Below, piece by piece: positions 1 through 6,736 of a stretch of 14,814 bases of DNA (its first letter is position 1; each line of letters opens with the position of its first letter). Source of the DNA: CBDVBD01 sp965372135 (GTDB taxonomy: Bacteria > Electryoneota > RPQS01 > CBDVBD01); the NCBI GenBank assembly GCA_965372135.1, contig CBDVBD010000075.1, positions 1 to 14,814 on the forward strand, written 5' to 3'. A program made the translations under genes and the position numbers. The notes under the pieces are model-generated. The model saw nothing but the letters and a program-made list of their open reading frames with translations. It was not told the DNA's origin and searched no databases.

Positions 1-2
1 GA

Positions 3-1586
3 TCACCATATTTCTTCCTCAGGGATGACAAGCTTATGGCTGTCCGCCCATTCATCACTTTCGGTTTGAGGGGTTAAAGACGCATGTTTTGCAGGGGTTT
101 CCGTGACTTTGACGATATCAATGACGTGCCGGACCGACGGTTCCATACGTTTCAATAATGGGGATGGGTACACGCCGATCCAGATGATGACGATGACGAT
201 GGGAATCAGCACGAATTTTTCGCGCAGGGACAAGTCGGGCAGGTTTTTATTCTCATCGTGAGTCACTTTGCCGAACATGACGCGCTGATACATCCACAGC
301 ATGTAACAGGCGGCTAAGATTACGCCGGATGCTGCGAAGACGGCATAGGTGATGTTAGCTTTGAAGGTGCCGACCAGCACCAGGAATTCGCCGATGAAGC
401 CATTCAGTCCAGGAAGTCCAATCGATGATAACGTTACTATCATAAACACAGTGGCATAGAATGGCATCACCTTGGCTAAGCCTCCGTAATCAGAGATCAA
501 ACGGGTGTGGCGGCGGTCGTATATCACGCCGACCAAGAAGAAGAGTGCGCCGGTGCTCAGTCCGTGGTTAATCATTTGGATCAGTCCGCCGGAGACGCCT
601 TGGATGTTCAGGGCGAACAGCCCAAGCATCACGAAGCCCAAGTGGCTGACGGAGGAAAACGCTACCAGTTTCTTTATGTCTTTTTGGACCAAGGACACCA
701 AGGCACCATAGATAATACCAATGATGGCAAGTACCGATATCAGGGGAATATATTCCACGGCGGCTTTGGGAAACAAGGGCAAGCAGAAGCGTAGGAAACC
801 GTAGGTTCCCATTTTCAGCAGGACACCCGCCAGGATGACGGATCCGGCGGTGGGTGCTTCCACATGGGCATCGGGGAGCCAGGTGTGGAAGGGGAACATG
901 GGAACTTTGATAGCGAACGCCAGAGCAAACGCACCGAACAGCCACATTTGGGCGTTGAGCGGGAAGTCGATCTGCGACATGATGACCATCAGATCGAAGG
1001 TGTGTTTGCCGGTGACGGGGTCGGTGATGTTGAAGTAGAGAAACAGGATAGCTACCAACATCAGCACCGATCCGAACATGGTGAACAGGAAGAATTTGAC
1101 GGCTGCGTAAATCCTGTTAGGTCCTCCCCACACCCCAATCAGGAAATACATGGGGATCAGCATCACTTCCCAGAACACATAGAACAGAAACAGGTCGAGG
1201 GACACGAACACGCCAATCATGCCCACTTCCAAGAACAGCATGAAGAACATGAACTGCTTGACCTTTTCCTGGATGGATTTCCACGATCCCAGGATGCAAA
1301 GGGGAGTTAAGAACGTAGTCAACAACACCAGGAATAGGCTGATGCCGTCGATGCCAAGGTGGTAGCTGATTCCCAGCGACGGGATCCAGTCCACCCGTTC
1401 CACGAATTGCATTGCGGTGGTGGAAATGCGGAAATTGAAGAACAGGGGCAGTGAAATCAGGAAATCCGCTAAAGTAACCACCAACGCTATGCTGCGGATG
1501 GCATTTTTACTCTCTTTGGGCAGGAACAGGATGAAGATGGCGCCCAGGAGAGGCAGTAAGGTAATAATGGAAAGCAAGTTGCTCAT
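3..1586 (-). CDS. nuoM: NADH-quinone oxidoreductase subunit M (complex I antiporter-like subunit)
   Basis: Membrane-arm subunit of complex I, one of the three antiporter-like subunits that move protons (or Na+) as electrons pass from NADH or ferredoxin to quinone. The 527-residue product is almost all hydrophobic, about 14 membrane helices, normal for NuoM. The family's buried charges are visible: Glu140 in FYVFWEVMLIP, Lys227 in FAIKVPMFPFHTWLPDAH, and Lys258 in ILAGVLLKMGTYG, with HVEAPTAGSV just before it. A charged cytoplasmic tail of about 50 residues follows the last helix. The ATG has a GGAA ribosome-binding element about 5 nt upstream and lies 19 nt after the nuoL stop, so the two are co-transcribed. 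The stop codon is 2 bases from the window edge; nuoN would be expected next but is outside. Identity as NuoM rather than an Mrp or hydrogenase paralogue is supported by the J-K-L-M order. Confidence 0.96.
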   Translation of the reverse strand: MSNLLSIITLLPLLGAIFILFLPKESKNAIRSIALVVTLADFLISLPLFFNFRISTTAMQFVERVDWIPSLGISYHLGIDGISLFLVLLTTFLTPLCILGSWKSIQEKVKQFMFFMLFLEVGMIGVFVSLDLFLFYVFWEVMLIPMYFLIGVWGGPNRIYAAVKFFLFTMFGSVLMLVAILFLYFNITDPVTGKHTFDLMVIMSQIDFPLNAQMWLFGAFALAFAIKVPMFPFHTWLPDAHVEAPTAGSVILAGVLLKMGTYGFLRFCLPLFPKAAVEYIPLISVLAIIGIIYGALVSLVQKDIKKLVAFSSVSHLGFVMLGLFALNIQGVSGGLIQMINHGLSTGALFFLVGVIYDRRHTRLISDYGGLAKVMPFYATVFMIVTLSSIGLPGLNGFIGEFLVLVGTFKANITYAVFAASGVILAACYMLWMYQRVMFGKVTHDENKNLPDLSLREKFVLIPIVIVIIWIGVYPSPLLKRMEPSVRHVIDIVKVTETPAKHASLTPQTESDEWADSHKLVIPEEEIW

Positions 1587-1605
1587 GAAATTCCGATGAG
1601 TTCAG

Positions 1606-3528
1606 TTATTTGAGCAGCAGGTATGCCAACAGGATGACGATACCCATGCTCATGAACAAAGCGTAGTTTTGGACAAGGCCGGTTTGAATACGGCGCACAC
1701 CTTTACCGGTAGCTGCGACCGCCCAGGCGACACCGTTGACCAATCCGTCGATACCCTTCATATCGAATATGTCCGCTAAGAAGTCGGATATTTTAATTAA
1801 TGGTTGTACGATGACAGCGTTGTAGATTTCATCCACGTAGTACTTGTTGAACAACGTAGTGTACATGGTTTTCATGCTGTTGGCTACACGTGCCGGCAGG
1901 CTGGGATCGCGGATGTACATTCTATGGGCAATCAGGATGCCAACCAGAGCCGCCACGATGGAAATCACCATCAACAAGTATTCCGTGGATGGGGCGGGAT
2001 GGGCATGCGTGTCGCGCAGGATGTGCAGGTTTTCATGCTGCATCACCGGATGGAGGAATCCCTCGAACCAAGCGCCGCCACCCAAGGCGTGAGGTAATCC
2101 GATGTACCCGCCGATCACCGCCAGAACGGCAAGGATCATCAACGGGATGGTCATGGAGGGTGGTGATTCGTGGATGTGGGATTCGGTGGTTTTATCGCCT
2201 CGAAATTCGCCATAGAAGGTCAGGAAAACCAGCCGGAACATGTAAAATGCGGTCATGACAGCGGCGATTAAGCCTATTAACCATAGTCCATAATTTCCGG
2301 ATGCAAAGGTTTTGAACAGGATTTCGTCCTTGGAGAAGAACCCGGATAAGCCTGGGATGCCGGAAATGGCAAGGGTGGCGATGAAGAAAGCGCCGAAGGT
2401 GATGGGGATTTTGCTTTTCAGCCCTCCCATTTTCTGGATGTCCTGCTCGCCTGACATGGCATGGATGACAGAACCGGCTCCGAGGAAGAGCAGAGCTTTG
2501 AAGAAGGCATGGGTCATCAGGTGGAAAATTCCCACTCCGAAGGCACCGACACCGCAAGCTAAGAACATGTAGCCCAACTGGCTGACGGTGGAGTAGGCTA
2601 ACACTTTTTTAATGTCGTTTTGCACCAAGGCGATGGTGGCTGCAAAGATGGCGGTAACAGCACCGACGATGGCGACCACCATTAATGATGTGGGCGCTAA
2701 TGTGTACAGAATGTTAGACCGGGCGACCATGTACACCCCGGCGGTGACCATGGTGGCAGCATGGATTAGAGCGCTGACCGGTGTGGGACCCGCCATGGCG
2801 TCGGGCAGCCAGACGTATAGGGGAATCTGGGCAGATTTCCCGATGGCGCCGATGAACAAGCACAGGGTGATGGCGGTGATGACTCCGGAACCAATGGGGA
2901 AATGAGCAGCGCGCTCGAACACGCTCAGGTAATTGATGGTGCCGAAAGTGGTGAACAATAACATGATACCGATCAGGAAACCGAAGTCACCAATCCGGTT
3001 GACGATGAAGGCTTTTTTGCCGGCGGTGGCTTTTTCGTCGTCTTCGAACCAGAAACCGATCAGCAAGTATGAACACAGCCCGACACCTTCCCAGCCGATG
3101 AACATGATCAGGTAGTTATTGCCCAGAACCAAGGTCAGCATGAAGAAGACGAACAGGTTCAAGTAGGTAAAGTACCGTGCGATCCCTTTGTCGCCGTGCA
3201 TGTAGCCAATGGAATAGATGTGGATTATGAAGGAGACACCGGCGACGACCAGCATCATGACACAGGATAAGGGGTCGAGCAAGATGGTGGCTGATGCGTT
3301 GAAAGCACCGGACACCAGCCAGGTGAATACGGGCACTTCCACCACACGTTGGTCAGGTGCGAATCCTAACAATTCGACAAAGGCTAAGATACCCACCAGG
3401 AAAGACAAGCCGACCATCAGCGAACCGATGGCGCCGACCACTTTTTCCGGCAGGCGGGAACCGATGAAACCGTTGATCAATACGCCGATCAGCGGGAAAA
3501 GAGGGACTAACCAAATCCAATCAATCAT
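1606..3528 (-). CDS. nuoL: NADH-quinone oxidoreductase subunit L (complex I antiporter-like subunit)
   Basis: Largest and most distal membrane-arm subunit of complex I. The 640-residue product has about 16 membrane helices, the usual size for NuoL. Key residues are present: Glu147 in FIGWEGVGLCSYLLIGFW, Lys231 in GKSAQIPLYVWLPDAM, His256 in PVSALIHAATMV, His340 and Lys344 in HLMTHAFFKALLFLG, and Lys400 followed by Asp in GFFSKDEIL. The C-terminal part after about residue 530 (NKYYVDEIYNAVIVQP onward) is the typical NuoL-only extension forming the lateral helix and final membrane anchor. This separates it from MrpA- or HyfB-like proteins. The ATG is preceded by AGGA at a good distance. A 73-nt gap containing a short interspersed repeat separates it from nuoK, and 19 nt separate it from nuoM. 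Confidence 0.97.
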   Translation of the reverse strand: MIDWIWLVPLFPLIGVLINGFIGSRLPEKVVGAIGSLMVGLSFLVGILAFVELLGFAPDQRVVEVPVFTWLVSGAFNASATILLDPLSCVMMLVVAGVSFIIHIYSIGYMHGDKGIARYFTYLNLFVFFMLTLVLGNNYLIMFIGWEGVGLCSYLLIGFWFEDDEKATAGKKAFIVNRIGDFGFLIGIMLLFTTFGTINYLSVFERAAHFPIGSGVITAITLCLFIGAIGKSAQIPLYVWLPDAMAGPTPVSALIHAATMVTAGVYMVARSNILYTLAPTSLMVVAIVGAVTAIFAATIALVQNDIKKVLAYSTVSQLGYMFLACGVGAFGVGIFHLMTHAFFKALLFLGAGSVIHAMSGEQDIQKMGGLKSKIPITFGAFFIATLAISGIPGLSGFFSKDEILFKTFASGNYGLWLIGLIAAVMTAFYMFRLVFLTFYGEFRGDKTTESHIHESPPSMTIPLMILAVLAVIGGYIGLPHALGGGAWFEGFLHPVMQHENLHILRDTHAHPAPSTEYLLMVISIVAALVGILIAHRMYIRDPSLPARVANSMKTMYTTLFNKYYVDEIYNAVIVQPLIKISDFLADIFDMKGIDGLVNGVAWAVAATGKGVRRIQTGLVQNYALFMSMGIVILLAYLLLK

Positions 3529-3554
3529 AGGGATTTCCTGGAAGCGTCAACCAA

Positions 3555-3590
3555 AAATGAGATCCTTCGCTTCGCTCAGGATGACATTGT
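3555..3590. repeat. short interspersed repeat between nuoK and nuoL
   Basis: The 73-bp nuoK-nuoL gap contains a block (core 3561-3586) that begins GATCCTTCGC, repeats TTCGC in tandem and ends CAGGATGACA. The ending matches those of the repeats at 6720-6729 (CGGGATGACA) and 8784-8792 (AGGATGACA). GATCCT at one end and AGGATGA at the other are partly complementary, so a small hairpin can form. It resembles widely scattered intergenic repeats of uncultured bacteria. No gene or terminator is present. Confidence 0.55.
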
Positions 3591-3601
3591 TTTAGATGTT
3601 A

Positions 3602-3904
3602 TCACCATTTCATGAGGTTTAAAGAATCGATATTGACGGTGCTTTTGAAGCGGTAGAGGATCACGATGATCGCCAAGCCCACAGCGACTTCAGCAGCCGC
3701 CACCGTCATCACAAAAAATACGAATACCTGACCGTCGGTGCTTCCAAGATGCCGTGCGAATGCGATGAAGGTCAGGTTGACTGCGTTGAGCATGAGCTCA
3801 ATGCACATGAAGATGATGAGGATGTTTTTTCGGGTGAGCACCCCGATGACTCCCAAGGAGAATAACAGGGCGCTGAGGATTAAATAGTGTGGCAGTGAGA
3901 CCAT
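3602..3904 (-). CDS. nuoK: NADH-quinone oxidoreductase subunit K
   Basis: Small membrane subunit of complex I, part of the hydrophilic axis linking the quinone site to the antiporter-like subunits. The 100-residue product has three membrane helices, exactly the family size. The two conserved acidic residues are at the same positions as in the E. coli protein: Glu36 (MCIELMLNAVNL) and Glu72 (AAAEVAVGLAI). The N-terminus (VSLPHYLILSALLF) matches the family start, so the ATG is firm although only a weak GAG element lies about 10 nt upstream. It sits 213 nt downstream of nuoJ across a repeat-bearing gap, unusually far for this normally tightly packed pair. Confidence 0.97.
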   Translation of the reverse strand: MVSLPHYLILSALLFSLGVIGVLTRKNILIIFMCIELMLNAVNLTFIAFARHLGSTDGQVFVFFVMTVAAAEVAVGLAIIVILYRFKSTVNIDSLNLMKW

Positions 3905-4117
3905 ATGTTAAGAGCTCGCGTTGCTTTATAAATAAATTAAATCCTACGTTCGGTTGCTGCCGGGTTAACCTACCTACTATAAATTCCAAATCCGAAACAA
4001 ATTCAAAATCCAAATATCAAATTTCAAAACACGAAATTGCTTTACCACAATGATGATGTCAAGTTTCTCAAAAACAGATTTACATCTGAAGAATGGAAAA
4101 CCTGGCGGTACATCATA
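3905..4117. repeat. nuoJ-nuoK gap with AT-rich interspersed repeat
   Basis: This 213-bp spacer has no plausible gene. Positions 3979-4035 form an AT-rich block of quasi-repeated CAAATTC / CAAAATCC / TCAAATTTC words. A 12-base core, AACAAATTCAAA at 3996-4007, recurs exactly at 6596-6607 in the SDR-rnfA gap, and TCAAAATCCA also occurs in both places. The block resembles short low-complexity interspersed repeats of some uncultured bacteria. It looks like an insertion or expansion between two genes that are usually adjacent. No terminator or convincing promoter was found. Confidence 0.6.
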
Positions 4118-4630
4118 TTATGGTTTCTCGGAATCCGGTGGTGATTTTCTGATCATGACAATCGCACCCACGATAGCCGATAACAACAACACGGAAGCGA
4201 TTTCGAAGGGCAGAAGATACGTGGTAAATAATTTGGATCCGAGATTGGCGGTGCTGCCTAAGTCCACATCATAGGCGGCACCTTCGGTTAGGGACATGCC
4301 GGTCAGAGCTCTAAGGGCAAGCAGGAATAACAACCCGCCGACGATGATCCCCAAGATTAAGGTGGTGCTGGTGGTTTTGAACATCCCGGGAAGTTTTTGG
4401 AGATTTAGCAACATGATGACAAAGAGGAACAGCACCATGATAGCGCCGGCATAGACCACGATCTGCACCGCAGCGATAAATTGCGCACACAGCAGGACAT
4501 AATATCCCGCCAGAATGAAGAGGGTGATAATTAATGCTAAGGCGCTGGTGATTGGATTTTTCGCTAAAATCACTACCAAAGCGGATATCACAGCAATTAA
4601 GGCGAAAATCCAGAAAAGGATGGTTTCCAT
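4118..4630 (-). CDS. nuoJ: NADH-quinone oxidoreductase subunit J
   Basis: Membrane subunit of complex I next to the quinone-reduction region. The 170-residue product has five membrane helices, the usual layout. The hallmark third-helix segment VVYAGAIMVLFLFVIM (Tyr60) is the region that switches between alpha and pi-bulge forms in solved complex I structures, and PFEIASVLLL (Glu143) marks the last helix. The ATG has no strong Shine-Dalgarno element, but the N-terminus fits the family. It is the first gene of the nuoJKLM run and has its own near-consensus promoter about 55-85 nt upstream. rnfB, not nuoI, is the preceding gene, so the complex I locus is split here. Confidence 0.95.
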   Translation of the reverse strand: METILFWIFALIAVISALVVILAKNPITSALALIITLFILAGYYVLLCAQFIAAVQIVVYAGAIMVLFLFVIMLLNLQKLPGMFKTTSTTLILGIIVGGLLFLLALRALTGMSLTEGAAYDVDLGSTANLGSKLFTTYLLPFEIASVLLLSAIVGAIVMIRKSPPDSEKP

Positions 4631-4685
4631 AAAGGTTCGTTCAGCAATTTGGTGGGTTTTTCAAGGGTTTGAAATTTGGTAAAAA

Positions 4686-4714
4686 AATATAGTTAAGTGT
4701 TCGGTAAAAGTCAA
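4686..4714 (-). promoter_or_regulatory. sigma70-type promoter for nuoJKLM
   Basis: On the minus strand TTGACT (4714-4709) is followed after exactly 17 nt by TATATT (4691-4686), near the housekeeping sigma consensus in both boxes and spacing. Transcription would begin near 4679 and give a leader of about 48 nt before the nuoJ ATG. Position and orientation fit a dedicated promoter separating nuoJKLM transcription from the rnf operon. It is predicted from sequence only. Confidence 0.65.
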
Positions 4715-4743
4715 CCGTTTTTTGTGAAATTTTTCTCAGTCCG

Positions 4744-4805
4744 TCCTGAAACTTTCCTCGCGCAAAGCCCCCGAAGGGGCAGGTCGCAAAGAACGCAAAG
4801 ATACT
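4744..4805. repeat. CGCAAAG-type interspersed repeat with UUCG hairpin
   Basis: In the 190-bp rnfB-nuoJ gap the word CGCAAAG occurs at 4761-4767, 4785-4791 and 4794-4800. Between the first and second copies lies a perfect hairpin, GCCCC / GGGGC with loop TTCG read on the minus strand (4780-4767), a very stable C(UUCG)G tetraloop in RNA. It lies 41 nt beyond the rnfB stop and upstream of the nuoJ promoter. It may protect the rnfB mRNA end, but only three T residues follow it, so it is not a convincing intrinsic terminator. Confidence 0.55.
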
Positions 4806-4820
4806 GGATGGATATATTCT

Positions 4821-5840
4821 TTATACGATATCGGTTTGGACGTAGCCTATGGCGCCCATGACGTATATCGCTTTCTGAGGGCAGACGTCGCTACACCGTC
4901 CGCAACCGATACATAATCCCTGATCGATAACATGACGTTCGCCGGGTTCGCCGGTGATACATTTTTTCACGGGACAGACGCTGACGCATTCGCCGGAACC
5001 GATACAGGCGGTGTCGATGGAGAATTTAGGACGATGTTTGATTTTATCTACATAAGAATTTGTTGGGCATTTATGTTTGGCGACCAACAGGTTGTCGGAA
5101 ATGGAGTAATTCACCACCGGGAGGTTTTCATCCATGATGATGGCGCCTGACGGGGTGGTTTTGGGGTTAGCGCACAAGGTACAGCCATTACAGCCAACAC
5201 TGCAGACGGCTTTGACCACTTTACCTTTGTCCTGGGAAACGCAACCCAAATATATTTGTGCGGATTTGGGAATTAACGCCATGATGTCACGGGGACAAGC
5301 GGTCACACACATTCCACATCCGGTGCATTTGTCGTCGAATACTTTGGGCAGGAGGTCATCGCCCATTTCCATGGCATCAAAGTTACAGGCTACGACGCAG
5401 GTGCCAAGACCCAAGCAGCCGTAGGAACAGGCTTTATGTCCGCCGCTGATGATTTCCGCCGCGGCGCAGTCCATGACGCCCTGGTAACGGAACCGGTCGA
5501 TGGCTTTGTCGGGACTACCCTGACATTGGGTCACTGCAACCATGGGTTCACGGATTTCAGCTTCCAATCCCAGGATGTCAGCGATTGCTTTCGCTACGGT
5601 GCTACCGCCGGGGATGCAATCCTCGACAGCGACCTCGCCTTTGACAACCGCTTCAGCGAATCCGGAACATCCGGGCTTACCGCAGGCGCCGCAGTTGGCT
5701 CCTGGTAATACATTGATGATCTCTTCCACTCTGGGGTCTATTTCCACGTATAAAGCACGGGATGCGAAAGCTAACCCTCCGCCGAATAATAACCCTAACC
5801 CGCCTACGCTGACTATGGCGTTCAGAATGCTCGGGTCCAT
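4821..5840 (-). CDS. rnfB: Rnf complex subunit B, multi-cluster ferredoxin-type electron carrier
   Basis: RnfB takes electrons from reduced ferredoxin and feeds the Rnf chain toward NAD+. The 339-residue product begins with one membrane helix (about 5-28), then the RnfB Fe-S domain with Cys50, Cys53, Cys58 and Cys75 (NCGACGKPGCSGF). A long cysteine-rich region follows: Cys138/142/148/152, a ferredoxin motif Cys172/175/178/182 (CTGCGMCVTACP), Cys213/217/220/223, and a C-terminal pair starting at Cys279 and Cys310. The length suits the long multi-cluster RnfB form of anaerobes rather than the roughly 190-residue proteobacterial form. The first C-terminal motif reads CIGSGECVSVCP, with Ser282 where cysteine is expected. 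The ATG at 5840 has GGGAG 8 nt upstream; a TTG five codons earlier overlaps that site and is rejected. It follows rnfA by 24 nt and closes the rnf operon. Confidence 0.95.
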   Translation of the reverse strand: MDPSILNAIVSVGGLGLLFGGGLAFASRALYVEIDPRVEEIINVLPGANCGACGKPGCSGFAEAVVKGEVAVEDCIPGGSTVAKAIADILGLEAEIREPMVAVTQCQGSPDKAIDRFRYQGVMDCAAAEIISGGHKACSYGCLGLGTCVVACNFDAMEMGDDLLPKVFDDKCTGCGMCVTACPRDIMALIPKSAQIYLGCVSQDKGKVVKAVCSVGCNGCTLCANPKTTPSGAIIMDENLPVVNYSISDNLLVAKHKCPTNSYVDKIKHRPKFSIDTACIGSGECVSVCPVKKCITGEPGERHVIDQGLCIGCGRCSDVCPQKAIYVMGAIGYVQTDIV

Positions 5841-5864
5841 GTATTTAACTCCCAAATTGAGTGT

Positions 5865-6479
5865 TTACAGTTTTAGTCCGGAAAATCCCAGGAACGCGAT
5901 TGACATTAAGCCCGCCATTATAAATGTTATCGGCAATCCACGCATGGATTCGGGAATATTCGAGGTTTCGAAGCGTTCGCGAAGTCCTGCCATTAATACC
6001 AATGCTAATGTAAATCCGATGCCGGCGGTAAAACCGTGTACCAAGGCTTGCACCAGATTATAATCCGTGTCGATATTCAAGAGTGCCAAGCCCAATATGG
6101 CGCAATTGGTGGTGATCAGCGGCAGGTAAATTCCCAACGATTGGTAGAGGTTCGGACTGACTTTCTGGATTACCATCTCCACTAATTGCACCAATGAAGC
6201 AATTACCAGAATGAAAACGATGGTCCTTAAAAAGGTCAAGTCCATGGGGACAGTGACACTGAAGATATTGGTGCCGGGGTTTAACAGATAGTAAAAAATA
6301 ATCCAGGTTACCAGCGAGGCGATGGTCATCACAAAAATCACGGCTAACCCCATGCCGATGGCGCTGTCCAGTTTTTTGGAGACGCCAACGTACGGGCAGA
6401 TGCCTAGGAATCGCATCAATACAAAGTTGTTAATGAAAATCGCTCCAATGGCAATAACCAGTAGATTGCCGGAATCCAT
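5865..6479 (-). CDS. rnfA: Rnf complex membrane subunit A
   Basis: Integral membrane subunit which with RnfE forms the pseudo-symmetric core that carries electrons across the membrane. The 204-residue product has six helices. Cys28 in FLGICPYVGV and Cys126 in LPLITTNCAILG are the two conserved cysteines that, with the matching pair of RnfE, hold an intramembrane 2Fe-2S cluster in the Rnf/Nqr family. The sequence NNFVLMRFLGICP identifies RnfA/NqrE rather than RnfE. GAGG lies 5 nt upstream of the ATG. It normally follows rnfE directly, but here an SDR gene and a 257-bp repeat-rich gap come between them. rnfB follows after 24 nt. No clear promoter was found in the gap, so expression probably depends on read-through or an undetected promoter. 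Confidence 0.96.
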   Translation of the reverse strand: MDSGNLLVIAIGAIFINNFVLMRFLGICPYVGVSKKLDSAIGMGLAVIFVMTIASLVTWIIFYYLLNPGTNIFSVTVPMDLTFLRTIVFILVIASLVQLVEMVIQKVSPNLYQSLGIYLPLITTNCAILGLALLNIDTDYNLVQALVHGFTAGIGFTLALVLMAGLRERFETSNIPESMRGLPITFIMAGLMSIAFLGFSGLKL

Positions 6480-6736
6480 GTTTACCTCAGTGTATATTGT
6501 CTCTTTTTCTCATGTTTATATTTGTAGGATGGGGATCCGGCAGTTGCCGGAAAGCACGTCAATCGAAAAATTCTAATTTCGAATATCGAAATTCGAACAA
6601 ATTCAAATCTCAAAATCCATTCCCCCTTTTATTCCCCCCTTCAATCCGTCAGTAGCTGGACAAGTAGAAGGGGGGATATGCTGGATCCCGCATTCCGCCA
6701 ATGGGCGGACATGCAAGTTCGGGATGACAAAGTTAG
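6480..6736. repeat. SDR-rnfA gap packed with interspersed repeats
   Basis: This 257-bp stretch has no credible gene and holds at least four structures. CCGGCA-GT-TGCCGG is a palindrome at 6537-6550. An AT-rich block at 6565-6620 shares AACAAATTCAAA with the nuoJ-nuoK gap. A 10-bp inverted repeat, TCCCCCCTTC / GAAGGGGGGA, spans 6633-6642 and 6667-6676. A nested hairpin at 6685-6725 ends with GGGATGACA. It is the longest gap in the window and it falls inside an operon, which fits repeated insertion of small mobile sequences after the SDR gene arrived or was retained there. Confidence 0.65.
6685..6725. repeat. nested hairpin repeat with TCCGCC-N4-GGCGGA core
   Basis: The core is TCCGCC (6694-6699), loop AATG, GGCGGA (6704-6709). 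It is lengthened by GCAT (6690-6693) pairing with ATGC (6711-6714) across a one-base bulge, and enclosed by ATCCC (6685-6689) pairing with GGGAT (6721-6725). On the transcript it begins 11 nt after the SDR stop codon, a place where REP-like elements often stabilise mRNA ends. The same 6-bp core with a different loop occurs at 8728-8743, so it is a repeated family. No T-tract follows, so it is not called a terminator. Confidence 0.6.

Noticed and set aside
864..1310. Plus-strand open frame of 148 codons opposite nuoM, rich in His, Glu and Gln.
   Set aside because: The His/Glu/Gln bias is the mirror of hydrophobic nuoM codons, and no independent signals support a gene.
3905..3978. TATAAA-like box upstream of nuoK as a separate promoter.
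   Set aside because: No acceptable -35 box lies at 16-18 nt and the region is AT-rich, so chance matches are expected.
4767..4780. UUCG hairpin after rnfB as a rho-independent terminator.
   Set aside because: The stem is only 5 bp and is followed by TTTGCG, not a run of T, so termination is not supported. It is kept as part of a repeat.
5841..5855. TTG start of rnfB five codons upstream.
   Set aside because: It would place the GGGAG ribosome-binding site inside the coding region. ATG at 5840 with GGGAG 8 nt upstream is much better.
6537..6550. CCGGCA-GT-TGCCGG palindrome as an operator of rnfA.
   Set aside because: It stands alone in a repeat-rich gap, about 60 nt from rnfA with no good promoter near it. 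It is reported only as part of the gap.
6633..6676. 10-bp inverted repeat TCCCCCCTTC / GAAGGGGGGA as a terminator.
   Set aside because: The loop is 24 nt and no T-tract follows on either strand. It is better explained as an interspersed repeat.
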